Below are positions 25,522 through 34,868 of a stretch of DNA of 64,000 nucleotides, one piece after another (within the stretch, counting starts at the first letter, position 1; each line of letters starts with the position of its first letter). Source of the stretch: Streptomyces brevispora (GTDB lineage Bacteria > Actinomycetota > Actinomycetes > Streptomycetales > Streptomycetaceae); contig NZ_VIWW01000001.1 in assembly GCF_007829885.1 (NCBI RefSeq), forward strand, positions 5,580,001 to 5,644,000. Direction: 5' to 3'. A model generated the notes under the pieces. It searched no databases, had not been told where the DNA came from, and worked only from the letters and a program-made list of their open reading frames with translations. The position numbers and the translations under genes were made by a program.

Positions 25522-26796
25522 TCAGCCGACGGGCTGGGGCGCCGCCGTGCGGTCGTACCGCTCGGCGACGTGGTTGAGGGCGACGAGCAGGCCGGACGAG
25601 GTCAGCTCGGTGGTGTCGGCCGACGTGTCGGCGCGGATCGGCATCGACCCGGTACGGGACCAGCGCAGCCGGCCCGCGGGGTCGATGAAGCTGCGGGAGC
25701 GGCCCGCGTTGTCCGGGTGGAGGCAGAACGGGACGTCCAGCAGGCCGCGTTCGAACGCCGCGAGCAGTGCGCGGGACAGATCGGGGTGCAGGCCGAGGAC
25801 GGCCTCGATCAGCGTGCGCGCCTCCTGGTACACCTCGCTGTCGGCGTCCGGGGCCGGGGACGGCGGACGCCCGGCGAGCGCGGCGGCCGCCGCGGCGGTC
25901 TCCAGCGCCCGGACGTTCTCCTCGACGGTGGGGATGCGGTGGGCCTCGGCGGTCGTCTTGACCAGCAGCCGCTGGGCTCCGGCACGCACCGCGAGCCGGG
26001 CCGACGACTCCAGCAGGCGGGTCGCCCCGTGCTCGGTGCGCGGGTAGACGCCCATGTAGGTGTAGAGCACGACGTGGTGGTCGATGCCCGCGGGGAGGAA
26101 CTCGGCGGCCAGCCGCCGCAGCGCGCGCACCGCTTCCTCGTCCTGGTCCGGATCGGTCTGCTGGGCGTAGCTCAGGGACACGCTGCGCAGGCCGTGCCGG
26201 GCGAAGAACAGGCACTCCAGCACGCTCATCGCGACCAGCAGACCCGGGGGGCAGAGCTGGCCGAGGAGACAGCCGCCGAAGCTCTCCAGATGCGGGACGC
26301 CGCCGGGGCGCGCACTGCCGGCGAGCAGCTCGCAGCCCTGGGACCAGGCGCTGACGGACTCGCGCAACGGGGTGCGTCCGTAGGGCAGGCAGTAGGAGAC
26401 GGGTCCGCCCTCGGTGGCGTCCAGGCCCGCGGTGGTGAGGGCGCGGATGATCGCTTCCGGCCGGGAGGAACCGTGGCGCACCTGTACGGGGAAGTCGGCG
26501 GCCAGTACCGAGTCGAGCAGGGACCGGGTGACGGCCCGCGGGTGCGTGGCGATCGGATAGCCGTTGAGCCGGGCGCCCTCGTCGACGGCCGCACGGGCTC
26601 CGGCCAGATCGCCGACCCGGGTGTAGCTGTCGATGGTCAGGGTCCCGACGGTGGTGGCGGTGGCGGCCCGCGTCCGGGCCAGGCCGGTCCGCATCGCACG
26701 GGGGTCGCTGAAGCCCATGCGGGGCTGCACGACGAGGCGGCCGACGGCGGCGCCCGCCGCGACGAAGGAGCCGAAGGGCGGCGGCGCGGCGCTCAT
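25522..26796 (-). CDS. glmE: Glutamate mutase epsilon subunit (methylaspartate mutase E)
   Basis: A 424-residue catalytic subunit, shorter than clostridial GlmE (about 480) but like those of actinomycete clusters. It contains the TIM-barrel pattern: TVGTLTIDSYTRVGD, LNGYPIATHP, FPVQVRHGSSRPE, GGPVSYCLPYGRTPL and LLVKTTAEAHRIPT. With the cobalamin-binding S subunit it interconverts L-glutamate and (2S,3S)-3-methylaspartate. The start overlaps the S-subunit stop (ATGA at 26796), fixing both and implying stoichiometric expression. In known clusters (for example friulimicin, vicenistatin) it supplies 3-methylaspartate. Confidence 0.88.
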   Translation of the reverse strand: MSAAPPPFGSFVAAGAAVGRLVVQPRMGFSDPRAMRTGLARTRAATATTVGTLTIDSYTRVGDLAGARAAVDEGARLNGYPIATHPRAVTRSLLDSVLAADFPVQVRHGSSRPEAIIRALTTAGLDATEGGPVSYCLPYGRTPLRESVSAWSQGCELLAGSARPGGVPHLESFGGCLLGQLCPPGLLVAMSVLECLFFARHGLRSVSLSYAQQTDPDQDEEAVRALRRLAAEFLPAGIDHHVVLYTYMGVYPRTEHGATRLLESSARLAVRAGAQRLLVKTTAEAHRIPTVEENVRALETAAAAAALAGRPPSPAPDADSEVYQEARTLIEAVLGLHPDLSRALLAAFERGLLDVPFCLHPDNAGRSRSFIDPAGRLRWSRTGSMPIRADTSADTTELTSSGLLVALNHVAERYDRTAAPQPVG

Positions 26797-27206
26797 GTCG
26801 CCACCTGTTCCAGGGCACGGGCGGACAGGAAGTCGCGCAGGGCGTCGAGGTCGCCCTCGCCGAGGACGGCGTCGCAGCCGGCCCGCAGCAGCCGGGCGAC
26901 CTCGGCCTCCTGGCGGCAGCCGTCGACGCCGAGCTTGCCGCCGATCACCACGGGCAGCGACGCGGTCGCGGGCTCCGCGCGCATCCGCTGCACGGCGGCG
27001 AGGCCGTCGCGGTAGCCGTGGCCGTTGACACTGCTGAGCACCACCAGCTCGGGGGAGTGGAGACGGCAGGCGGCCACCAGCAGTTCCGGGCTCACACAGG
27101 GCCCCAGGTCGGTGACCTCGTGCCCCAGCTCCTCCAGGAAGAGCCCGAGGTACACGAGATTCCAGGTGTGTGAATCCGAAGCGGTTCCGCTCAGGAGTAT
27201 CTTCAT
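26793..27206 (-). CDS. glmS: Glutamate mutase sigma subunit (cobalamin-binding)
   Basis: A 137-residue B12-binding domain. It contains GTASDSHTWNLVYLGLFLEE, in which His supplies the lower axial cobalt ligand; the canonical DxHxxG reads DSHTWN here. It also has VVLSSVNGHGYRDG (SxL/SxxxGH-like) and PVVIGGKLGVDG (the GG loop of the nucleotide tail). It is the first gene of its transcription unit: a strong terminator lies upstream at 27319-27361. The minus strand has TATTCT at 27219-27214, a plausible -10 very close to the start codon, so the leader may be very short. Confidence 0.88.
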   Translation of the reverse strand: MKILLSGTASDSHTWNLVYLGLFLEELGHEVTDLGPCVSPELLVAACRLHSPELVVLSSVNGHGYRDGLAAVQRMRAEPATASLPVVIGGKLGVDGCRQEAEVARLLRAGCDAVLGEGDLDALRDFLSARALEQVAT

Positions 27207-27318
27207 GCCTTTGAGAATAGGGTCCGTTGAATTGCTTGAGGGGAAGTCGGGCGGCAGGAGGGAGCGGCAGTTTCCGCCGCCGGTTTCCGCTGCCGAGGTG
27301 AAGGCGATGGAGCACGGA

Positions 27319-27361
27319 AAAGGGGCCGTGTCCCGCGCGTTGCGCGGGACACGGCCCCTTT
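27319..27361 (-). terminator. Strong intrinsic terminator after MbtH
   Basis: A perfect 20-bp stem (27319-27338 with 27342-27361) around a GTT/AAC loop, followed on the minus strand by TTTT. It lies 22 bp after the mbtH-like stop codon and separates the NRPS unit from the glutamate mutase unit. Confidence 0.9.
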
Positions 27362-27382
27362 CTCGATTCCCTGCCGGGTGGT

Positions 27383-27598
27383 TCAGGAGTACTGGGCCAC
27401 CAGGCTCCGCGGGCGGATGTCGGTCCAGTTCTCGGTGATGTAGTCCAGGGCGTCGGCGCGGCTGCCGGCCCCCCAGACGCTGCTCCAGCCTGCGGGCATG
27501 TCCGCGAAGTCGGGCCACAGCGCGTGCTGGCCCTCGTCGTTCACGACGACGTGGAAGATGCCCTCAGTGTCATCGAAAGGATTGACGGCATTGCTCAT
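27383..27598 (-). CDS. MbtH-like protein
   Basis: A 71-residue MbtH protein with the family signature: NPFDD, FHVVVNDEGQHALWP, VWGAGSRADALDYITENWTDIRP. MbtH proteins bind the N-terminal subdomain of adenylation domains and are needed for their folding or activity. The start overlaps the stop of the last NRPS gene by 4 bp (ATGA at 27598), so it is made together with it. It is the last gene of the NRPS transcription unit. Confidence 0.95.
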   Translation of the reverse strand: MSNAVNPFDDTEGIFHVVVNDEGQHALWPDFADMPAGWSSVWGAGSRADALDYITENWTDIRPRSLVAQYS

Positions 27599-30500
27599 GA
27601 CTGGCTCCTCAGCTCGTTTTCCTGCAGGGCGGAGAGTTTCTCCGAAAGGATTCTTCCGATGTGCGCGACGGGCTCTTGCTCAGTCATCCGAAGATGACTG
27701 GATTCCACGGTGTGGTTGTCGATGATTCCTTCCAGATAAGGAATCCAGGTGGCGGCGAGGGCGCCCTCCGCCTCCCCGTTCCTACGGGCGGTGAAGAAGA
27801 CGGCGCCGGTGTCGGCCACGCCCGGAACGTGCCGGGCCATGAGAGCGGCGTGCGTCTCGGAGGCACCGAGCACGCTCCGGATCTCGGCGGAGCTGAACCC
27901 GCCGAGGACGGGGTCCTCACGGCGGATGCGCTCCACCTCGGCCGCGATGTCGCGGGTGCCCGCCGGGGCGGCCTGCGGCGCCGGCAGTACGGACACGCTG
28001 CCGGGCCCCGTCTGGTGCACGTCCATCAGCGCGAGCAGCTCGACCCGCTCGCCGGCCGCACGGAGCCGTACGGCCATCGTGTGGGCGACGATGCCGCCGA
28101 AGGACCAGCCGAGCAGCCGGTAGGGGCCCCACGGCTGGATCTGCCGGATGCGCTCCAGATAGTCGTCGGCCATCTCCTCGACGCTGCGCGGCCGGTGGCC
28201 CGGTTCGCTCAGCGCCCGGGCCTGGAGGGCGTAGAGCGGCTGGTCGTCGCCCAGGTGTCCGGCCAGGCCCGCGTAGGCCCACCCGACGCCCGTGCCGGGG
28301 TGGACGCAGAACAGCGGGCGGCGGGCGCCGCGGGTGCTGAGCGGCAGCAGTACGGCCATGGCTCCGGCCGACCCGTCCTCCAGGGACCCGAGCAGCCCGG
28401 CGGGGGTGGGCGAGCGGAACAGATCGCGGACGGTGCGCTCGACGCCCAGGACCGATCGCACGCGGCTCACCAGGCGGATGCCGAGCAGCGAATGCCCGCC
28501 CAATGCGAAGAAGTTGTCGTCGACGCCCACCCGCGGTACACCGAGGATGTCGGCGAACAGCCCGCACAGCACCTCCTCACGGGCGTTGCGGGGGCGGCCT
28601 CCTCCCCCCGCCGCGGTCTCCCGGCGCGGGGCCGGCAGCGCGGCGCGGTCCGGTTTGCCGTTGACGGTCAGCGGCAGCGCGTCGAGGAGGACGATCGCGG
28701 CGGGCACCAGGTGCTCGGGCAGCGTGGCGCGGGCCGTGGCGAGTAGCTGCGCCTCGGTGACCGTCTCGCCGGCGCGCGGCACGACGTAACAGACGAGGCT
28801 CCGGTGGCCCGGTGTGTCCTCGCGGACCACGGCGAGGACCTGTCCGGCCGCCGGGTGCGCCGACAGCGCCTGTTCGACCTCGCCCGGCTCGATGCGCACC
28901 CCGCGCAGCTTGATCTGGCCGTCCGCGCGCCCCAGGAAGCGCAGCTCCCCGCCGGCGGTCCACACCACGCGGTCGCCCGTGCGGTACATGCGGCCGCCGT
29001 CCGCCCCGAACGGGTCGGGGAGGAACCGCTGCGCGGTGAGTCCGGGCCGGCCCGTGTAGCCGCGCGCCACATGGGAACCGGCGATGTACAGCTCCCCGGG
29101 CACCCCCGGCGGCACGGGACGCAGGGCTTCGTCCAGGACATGGCTGCGGGTGTGGTCCATCGGGCGGCCGAGGTGCACCCCGGCCGCACCGAGCGAGCGC
29201 CGACCGGCCGTGAACCACTGGTTGTGGGAGGCGAAGGTGGTCTCGGTCGGCCCGTACGAGTGGACCAGGACGGTGTCCGGACAGTGGTCCAGGACCCGCT
29301 GGAGGGCCTGCGGGGAGGCGACGTCCCCGCCGGTCCACACCTCGCGCAGCAGCGCCAGCGTGTCCAGGCCCTCGTCCGCCATGACGTGGAAGAGGCCCAT
29401 GGTGAAGTAGGCGGCGGTGACACCGTGTTCGCGTACCGCCCGGCCCGTCTCGGCCAGGTCCGTACCGTCGCCGCGCATGATCACGAGGCTCCCGCCGTTC
29501 AGCAGCGGCACCCACATCTCGAACACCGAGGCGTCGAACCCGGTCGCCGAGTGGACCAGCATCCGCCGCGGGCCCCCGGCGGTGATGTCGCGGTCGGCCG
29601 CCAGCGCCGCCACGTTCCGGTGCGTGACGCCGACGCCCTTGGGGCGGCCGGTGGACCCGGACGTGAACATCACGTACATCAGATCGTCGCCGGTGGCTCC
29701 GGAGTCCTCGGGGACGGGCGGAGCCGCCGCGTCGGTCACGTCGGCGTCCACCGTCGGCACCGGCAGGTCCGCGCCCTCCGGCCGCGGCACGGACGCGGTG
29801 CGGGCGGTGTCGGCGACCACCAGCACGGCTTCCGCGTCCGCCAGCATCAGCCCGATCCGGGCCGACGGCAGCCGCGGGTCCAGCGGCAGGTAGGCGGCAC
29901 CGCACTTGAGGGCGGCGAGCGCCGACACGACCAGCGTCACCCCGCGCTCCAGCAGGACGCCCACCGTGTCGCCGCGGCGCACTCCCGACGCCCGCAGCCG
30001 GGCGGCCAGCACCTCGGCACGGGCGTCGAGCTCCCCGTAGCCGACGGTCTCCTGATCCGTGATCAGCGCCGGGGCGGCCGGAACGGCGGCGGCCCGCCGG
30101 GCGATCAGCTCATGGACCGTGCCCGGGGCCGGCGGCGCGGCGTCGGTGTCGTTGTACTCGGCGACCAGCCGGAACCGGTCGGCCGGGGTGAGCAGTTCGA
30201 CCTGCCCGATCCGTGTGCCCGGCTCCGCGGCGGCGGTCCGCAGCACCTGCTCGACATGGGCGGCGAGCAGTGCGGCCGTCGGGGCGTCGAAGAGGTCGGT
30301 GGCGTACTCCAGGCCGCCGACGAGACCCCCGCGTTCCCCGTCGCCGTCCTGCCGCTCCCACAGGGCGAAGGTCAGGTCGAACTTGGTCGAGAGCCCCTCG
30401 CCGGAGCCCGCTTCGACCGGCCGGAAGAAGGCGTCCGCACCAGGGGCGTCACGGGTGTAGTCGTGGTGGAGCTGGACGACCGTCTGGGTCAGCGGGTGGT

Positions 30501-33500
30501 AGGCCGTGCTGCGGGCCGGGTTGAGGTGTTCGACCAGACGGTCGAAGGGGAGCTCCTGGTGCGCGTAGGCGGCCAGATCGGTCTCCCGGACCCGCCCGAG
30601 GAGCTCCTCGAAGGTGGGGTCGCCGGAGGTGTCGGTGCGCAGCACCAGCGTGTTGACGAAGAAGCCCACCAGATCGCTCAGCGCCTCGTCGTCCCGCCCG
30701 GCGGTCATGGTGGCCAGCGGCAGGTCGGTGCCCGCCCCGTGCCGGGTGAGGACGGCCGCCAGCGCCGCCTGGAGGACCATGAACAGGGTGGCGCCCTTGC
30801 GCCGGGCCAGTCCCTCCAGGGCCTCGTGGGTCGCGGCGTCGACGGTGACCGGGGCGTGTCCGCCCCGGTGGGAGGCCTCGGCCGGGCGGGGCCGGGCGAG
30901 GGGCAGCTCCAGCACCGGGGGAGCGCCGGCGAGGGTCTTCTCCCAGAATTCCAGGTGCGCCCGGGCGGCCGGCCCGGTGCTCGACTCCCGCTGCCACAGG
31001 GCGTAGTCGGCGTACTGGACGGGCAGCGGCTGCCACTCGGGCGCGTGGCCCCGGGACCGGGCGGCACAGGCGTGGGCGAGGTCGGCGAGGAGCGGTCCGG
31101 TGGACCAGCCGTCCGCGGCGATGTGGTGCACCAGAAGGACGAGGACCTGCCCGCTGCCGTCGTCGGGTTCGATCAGGGTGGCCCGCACGGGGATCTCCGC
31201 GGCCAGGTCGAAGACGTGCCCGGCCGCCGCGGCGACGGTGGCGGCGAGCTGCCCGGCGGGGACGGTGCGGACGTCGAGGGCGGGCCGGACCGCCGGCAGG
31301 ATGTCCTGGTGGGGTTCGCCGTCCACGGCCTGGAAGCGGGTGCGGAGCGCTTCGTGGCGGCCCGTGAGGTCGGCCAGCGCCTCGGCCAGGACGTCCGCGT
31401 CGAGCGGTTCGGCCGGGCGCAGGACCAGGGGGATGTTGTAGGTGGCGCTGGGGCCTTCGAAGGCGTCGACGAACCACAGCCGGCGCTGCGCGTAGGACAG
31501 CGGGACGCGCTCGGGCCGGTCCGTGTGCGGGACGAGCCGCGCGGCGGCGGGGGAGGGCTCGGCCCCGTCCGCCGGGGCAGCGGCGATACGGCGGGCCAGG
31601 GCCGACGGGGTGGGCGCCAGCAACAGGTCGCGGACCGTGATGTCGGCGCCGAGGCGGGCCCGTATCCGGTTGGCGAGGCGCACCCCGCTCATCGAGTGAC
31701 CCCCGATGGTGAAGAAGCCCTCGTGCGGGCCGACCCGGTCCAGGCCCAGCATCTCGGCGAACATCGCGCACAGGGTGTCGACGTGTGCGGCGGGCGGCTC
31801 GGCGGCGGCGAGGACCGCGGCCCGCTCCGCGGTGGCGGCCGCCTCGACGGCGCGGGCGGCGGTCCGCTCGCGGCGTCCGTCCAGAGCCCGCCGGTCGGCG
31901 GGGGCGACCAGCGAGGTGTCCGTCACCGGAGCGGCGGGCCGGTCGGCGGCGGCGCGCAGGGCACGTTCCAGCGCGGCCAGCAGGATGCCCGCCGTGCCCG
32001 TGTCGAGGACGTCGTGCGCGTACTCCAGACCGAGCCGCAGCCCGGCCGGTGCGCCGGCCGCGTCCCGGTGCTCCACACACGAGGCCGTCAGGTCGAACTT
32101 GGTGGTGGCCGGGCCACCGGCGGCGAACCGGCCATCGACCGGGCCGAAGCGGAAGGCGTCGTCGTCGGGACCGGCCGTTGTCAGGGTCAGCATGACCTGG
32201 AACAGCGGATGGACTCCGGGCGAGCGCGGCGGGTTGAGCTGCTCGACGACCAGGTCGAAGGGGATCCGCTGGTGGGCGAAGGCGGCCAGGTCGGTGTCGC
32301 GGACCCGGTCCAGCAGATCGGCGAAGGCCGGATCGCCGGAGGTGTCGGTGGGCAGGACGAGCGTGTTGACGAAGAAGCCGACCAGCCCGTCGAGCGCTTC
32401 GTCGTCGCGCCCGGCCACGGGCGTGCCGAGGGCGACGCGCTCGCCGCCGCCCGCCGCGCGCAGGGCCAGCCCCAGAGCGGCCTGGAGGACCATCAGCAGG
32501 CTGGCGTCGTGGTCGGCGGCCAGGCGGACCAGCGTCGCGTGGACCTCGGCGTCGAGTTCGACGTCGACCAGACCGCCGCGGTGGCTCGGGACGGCGGGGC
32601 GCGGCCGGTCGAGGGGCAGATCGGTCACCGCGGGCAGTCCCGCCAGGGCCTCGCGCCAGTGGTCCAGGCCGCGGGAGACGGCGGAGTGCGGGTCGTCGGT
32701 CTCGCCGAGCAGGTCGTTCTGCCAGAGCGTGTAGTCGGCGTACTGGACCGGCAGCGGCTCCTGTTCCGGGGCGACGCCCTCGGTCCGGGCGCGGTAGGCG
32801 TGGGCCAGGTCGGTCATCAGCGGAGACAGCGACCACCCGTCGCCCGCGACGTGGTGGAGCAGCACGGCGAGCGTCGCGCCGGAGCCGTCCTCGGGGAGGA
32901 AGAGAGCGACCCGCAGCGGGAGTTCACGCGAGAGGTCGAAGGTCTCGGCGGTGAACAGGGCGACCTGGTCGGCGAGTTCACCGGCCGGGCACCGGACGGT
33001 GCGCGGCCGGATCGCGGACGGGGCCAGGACATGCTGGTACGGCTCGTCCTCGGGCGCGAGGAAGACGGTGCGCAGCACCTCGTGCCGGTCGGCCAGGTCG
33101 GCCACGGCGGCGGCCAGCGCGGTGGGGTCGGGAGCGGTGTCCAGGTGCAGCACGATCGGCAGGTTGTACGCGCAGGACGGGCCGTCGAGCTGGTTGACCA
33201 GCCACAGCCGGCGCTGGGCGTGGGAGAGCGGCACCCGGTCCTCGGCCGGCAGCGGCTCCTCGTCGACGACCGGCAGCCGGGGGTCGGCGGTGCGCAGCGC
33301 CTTGCGGTTGATCTTCCCGGAGCTGGTCCGGGGCAGTGCGACGACGACACCGACGGACGGGACCGCCGCGGCGGGCATCCGCTCGCGCACCCAGGTCCGC
33401 AGTTCCTCGGCCCCCGTGCCGCCCTCGGTGACCACGAAGGCGACCAGCCGCTTCACACCGTCGCCGTCCTGCTGGGCGACGACGGCGGCCTCCCGGACCT

Positions 33501-34725
33501 TGGGGTGTCCGGCGAGGACGGAGTCGACGGCGGCGGGATCGATGCGCTGACCGCCGATCTTCACCTCGTCGTCCGCACGGCCGTGATAGACGATCTGCCG
33601 GTCCGCTCCGATCGTGACCAGGTCGCCCGTGCGGTAGGCGCGTTCGCCGTCCAGCTCGGTGAAGCGGCGGGCGGTCAGCTCGGCGCGGCCGAGGTATCCG
33701 CGGGTCAGCCCGCCTCCCAGCAGCAGCAGTTCGCCGCCGACGACGGCCGCCCTGACTCCGGGCAGCGGGCGGCCGATCGGGATGGGGCCCTCCTCGTGCC
33801 GGCTCAGATCGGCGACGGTGGCCACCACGGTCGTCTCGGTCGGACCGTAGGCGTTGAGCAGCCGGACCCGCTCCCCTGCCAGGGCACGCCACTGGGCGAC
33901 CCGCTCGGGCAGGGCGGCCTCACCGTAGATGATCACGGTGCGCAGGCAGTCGGGCAGCCGGGCCGAGCCGGTGGACAGGACGTAGACCAGCTCGTGCCAG
34001 TAGGCGGCGGGCAGGTCGAGCACCGTGATGCCGTGCCGGGCGCACCCCGCCAGGAGCTCCCCGACGTCGAGCATGTCCTCGGTGCGCAGCACGAGGGTGC
34101 CGCCCGCGCCGAGCGTGGCGAAGACCTCCTGGACGCTGGCGTCGAAGTGCAGCGGGCTGAACTGGAGGACCCGGTCGTCGGCGCTGATGCCGTAGACGGG
34201 GATGGCTCCGGCGATGAAGTGCGCGAGGGAGTCGTGGGCGACGACCACGCCGTTGGGGGTGCCGGTCGATCCGGAGGTGTAGATGACGTACGCGGCGTCC
34301 TCGTCGCTGCCCGGCCCCGCGAGGACGACCTCACCGCGCCGGGCGACGTCCTCGGGGGAGGGCGCCAGGTCCCCGCAACTGTCCATCAGGATGGCCGCGT
34401 TGCGGGCATCGGGGGCCTGGATGTCGAGCGGGAGGTAGGCGGCGCCGGTGGTGAGCACGGCGAGCAGGCCGACGATCGCGTCGATGCCGCGCGGCCGGTG
34501 GAGGGCGACGAGGCGGCCGGGGCCCGCTCCCGCCCCGGTGAGGTCCCGGGCGCGCTCGCGCACCGCGGCGGCCAGCTCGGCGTAGGTCAGCCGGGCGTCA
34601 CCGTGGACGAGGGCGCAGGCGTCGGGGCGGGTGAGCACCTGGTGGGCGATGAGGTCGAGCACCGGCGGGGCGGGGGAGGGAGGGGGTCCGCCGTCGAGCA
34701 GGTCTTCCGTTCTGATGGGGGGCAT
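27595..34725 (-). CDS. NRPS, A-C-T-C-A-T-TE (termination enzyme)
   Basis: A 2376-residue synthetase. Domains with rough positions: A1 (20-480; TSGSTG at 153, GKINRKAL at 473), C1 (490-930; HHVAGDG), T1 (975-1050; GGHSMSG at 1010), C2 (1070-1500; HHIAADG), A2 (1510-2000; SGSTGRPKG at about 1690), T2 (Ser at about 2080), TE (2110-2376; GWSFGG at about 2208). A1 runs straight into C1 with no T domain, and C1-T1 has no A domain of its own. By-eye alignment to GrsA gives pocket residues DAQDIYAVVK for A1 (start like the Gln code) and DAFYWGSFAK for A2; I do not assign substrates. The TE releases the peptide by hydrolysis or cyclisation. The start ATG has GGAGGAAT upstream. Confidence 0.92.
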   Translation of the reverse strand: MPPIRTEDLLDGGPPPSPAPPVLDLIAHQVLTRPDACALVHGDARLTYAELAAAVRERARDLTGAGAGPGRLVALHRPRGIDAIVGLLAVLTTGAAYLPLDIQAPDARNAAILMDSCGDLAPSPEDVARRGEVVLAGPGSDEDAAYVIYTSGSTGTPNGVVVAHDSLAHFIAGAIPVYGISADDRVLQFSPLHFDASVQEVFATLGAGGTLVLRTEDMLDVGELLAGCARHGITVLDLPAAYWHELVYVLSTGSARLPDCLRTVIIYGEAALPERVAQWRALAGERVRLLNAYGPTETTVVATVADLSRHEEGPIPIGRPLPGVRAAVVGGELLLLGGGLTRGYLGRAELTARRFTELDGERAYRTGDLVTIGADRQIVYHGRADDEVKIGGQRIDPAAVDSVLAGHPKVREAAVVAQQDGDGVKRLVAFVVTEGGTGAEELRTWVRERMPAAAVPSVGVVVALPRTSSGKINRKALRTADPRLPVVDEEPLPAEDRVPLSHAQRRLWLVNQLDGPSCAYNLPIVLHLDTAPDPTALAAAVADLADRHEVLRTVFLAPEDEPYQHVLAPSAIRPRTVRCPAGELADQVALFTAETFDLSRELPLRVALFLPEDGSGATLAVLLHHVAGDGWSLSPLMTDLAHAYRARTEGVAPEQEPLPVQYADYTLWQNDLLGETDDPHSAVSRGLDHWREALAGLPAVTDLPLDRPRPAVPSHRGGLVDVELDAEVHATLVRLAADHDASLLMVLQAALGLALRAAGGGERVALGTPVAGRDDEALDGLVGFFVNTLVLPTDTSGDPAFADLLDRVRDTDLAAFAHQRIPFDLVVEQLNPPRSPGVHPLFQVMLTLTTAGPDDDAFRFGPVDGRFAAGGPATTKFDLTASCVEHRDAAGAPAGLRLGLEYAHDVLDTGTAGILLAALERALRAAADRPAAPVTDTSLVAPADRRALDGRRERTAARAVEAAATAERAAVLAAAEPPAAHVDTLCAMFAEMLGLDRVGPHEGFFTIGGHSMSGVRLANRIRARLGADITVRDLLLAPTPSALARRIAAAPADGAEPSPAAARLVPHTDRPERVPLSYAQRRLWFVDAFEGPSATYNIPLVLRPAEPLDADVLAEALADLTGRHEALRTRFQAVDGEPHQDILPAVRPALDVRTVPAGQLAATVAAAAGHVFDLAAEIPVRATLIEPDDGSGQVLVLLVHHIAADGWSTGPLLADLAHACAARSRGHAPEWQPLPVQYADYALWQRESSTGPAARAHLEFWEKTLAGAPPVLELPLARPRPAEASHRGGHAPVTVDAATHEALEGLARRKGATLFMVLQAALAAVLTRHGAGTDLPLATMTAGRDDEALSDLVGFFVNTLVLRTDTSGDPTFEELLGRVRETDLAAYAHQELPFDRLVEHLNPARSTAYHPLTQTVVQLHHDYTRDAPGADAFFRPVEAGSGEGLSTKFDLTFALWERQDGDGERGGLVGGLEYATDLFDAPTAALLAAHVEQVLRTAAAEPGTRIGQVELLTPADRFRLVAEYNDTDAAPPAPGTVHELIARRAAAVPAAPALITDQETVGYGELDARAEVLAARLRASGVRRGDTVGVLLERGVTLVVSALAALKCGAAYLPLDPRLPSARIGLMLADAEAVLVVADTARTASVPRPEGADLPVPTVDADVTDAAAPPVPEDSGATGDDLMYVMFTSGSTGRPKGVGVTHRNVAALAADRDITAGGPRRMLVHSATGFDASVFEMWVPLLNGGSLVIMRGDGTDLAETGRAVREHGVTAAYFTMGLFHVMADEGLDTLALLREVWTGGDVASPQALQRVLDHCPDTVLVHSYGPTETTFASHNQWFTAGRRSLGAAGVHLGRPMDHTRSHVLDEALRPVPPGVPGELYIAGSHVARGYTGRPGLTAQRFLPDPFGADGGRMYRTGDRVVWTAGGELRFLGRADGQIKLRGVRIEPGEVEQALSAHPAAGQVLAVVREDTPGHRSLVCYVVPRAGETVTEAQLLATARATLPEHLVPAAIVLLDALPLTVNGKPDRAALPAPRRETAAGGGGRPRNAREEVLCGLFADILGVPRVGVDDNFFALGGHSLLGIRLVSRVRSVLGVERTVRDLFRSPTPAGLLGSLEDGSAGAMAVLLPLSTRGARRPLFCVHPGTGVGWAYAGLAGHLGDDQPLYALQARALSEPGHRPRSVEEMADDYLERIRQIQPWGPYRLLGWSFGGIVAHTMAVRLRAAGERVELLALMDVHQTGPGSVSVLPAPQAAPAGTRDIAAEVERIRREDPVLGGFSSAEIRSVLGASETHAALMARHVPGVADTGAVFFTARRNGEAEGALAATWIPYLEGIIDNHTVESSHLRMTEQEPVAHIGRILSEKLSALQENELRSQS

Positions 34726-34831
34726 GCTGCATTCCTCCGGTAAAGGGCCGAGAGACCGGGGCGAACGGGTCCTCTCGCCTCCGTGCCCTTCACGCTAGGG
34801 GCGCCCCGCTCCCGGACGGGGCAGTACGCCA

Positions 34832-34868
34832 GGCAGCTCCGGGCGGCAGTATGCCGCCCGGAGCTGCC
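34832..34868. terminator. Perfect 17-bp hairpin between two NRPS genes
   Basis: Arms 34832-34848 and 34852-34868 are perfectly complementary around a 3-nt loop. It lies in the 167-bp gap after the C-T-C-T gene and before the start of the TE-containing gene. No U-tract follows. It could attenuate or terminate the upstream transcript, or protect mRNA ends. Confidence 0.7.

Noticed and set aside
25522..27206. Methylmalonyl-CoA or isobutyryl-CoA mutase subunits
   Set aside because: The E-subunit barrel segments and the separate small B12 subunit match glutamate mutase; the CoA-binding pattern of acyl-CoA mutases is not seen.
28804..34743. A plus-strand open frame of nearly 2000 codons opposite the NRPS gene
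   Set aside because: It is the mirror image of a high-GC coding frame; its translation is Gly/Arg/Val/Asp-rich without domains, while the minus strand has a full set of NRPS motifs.
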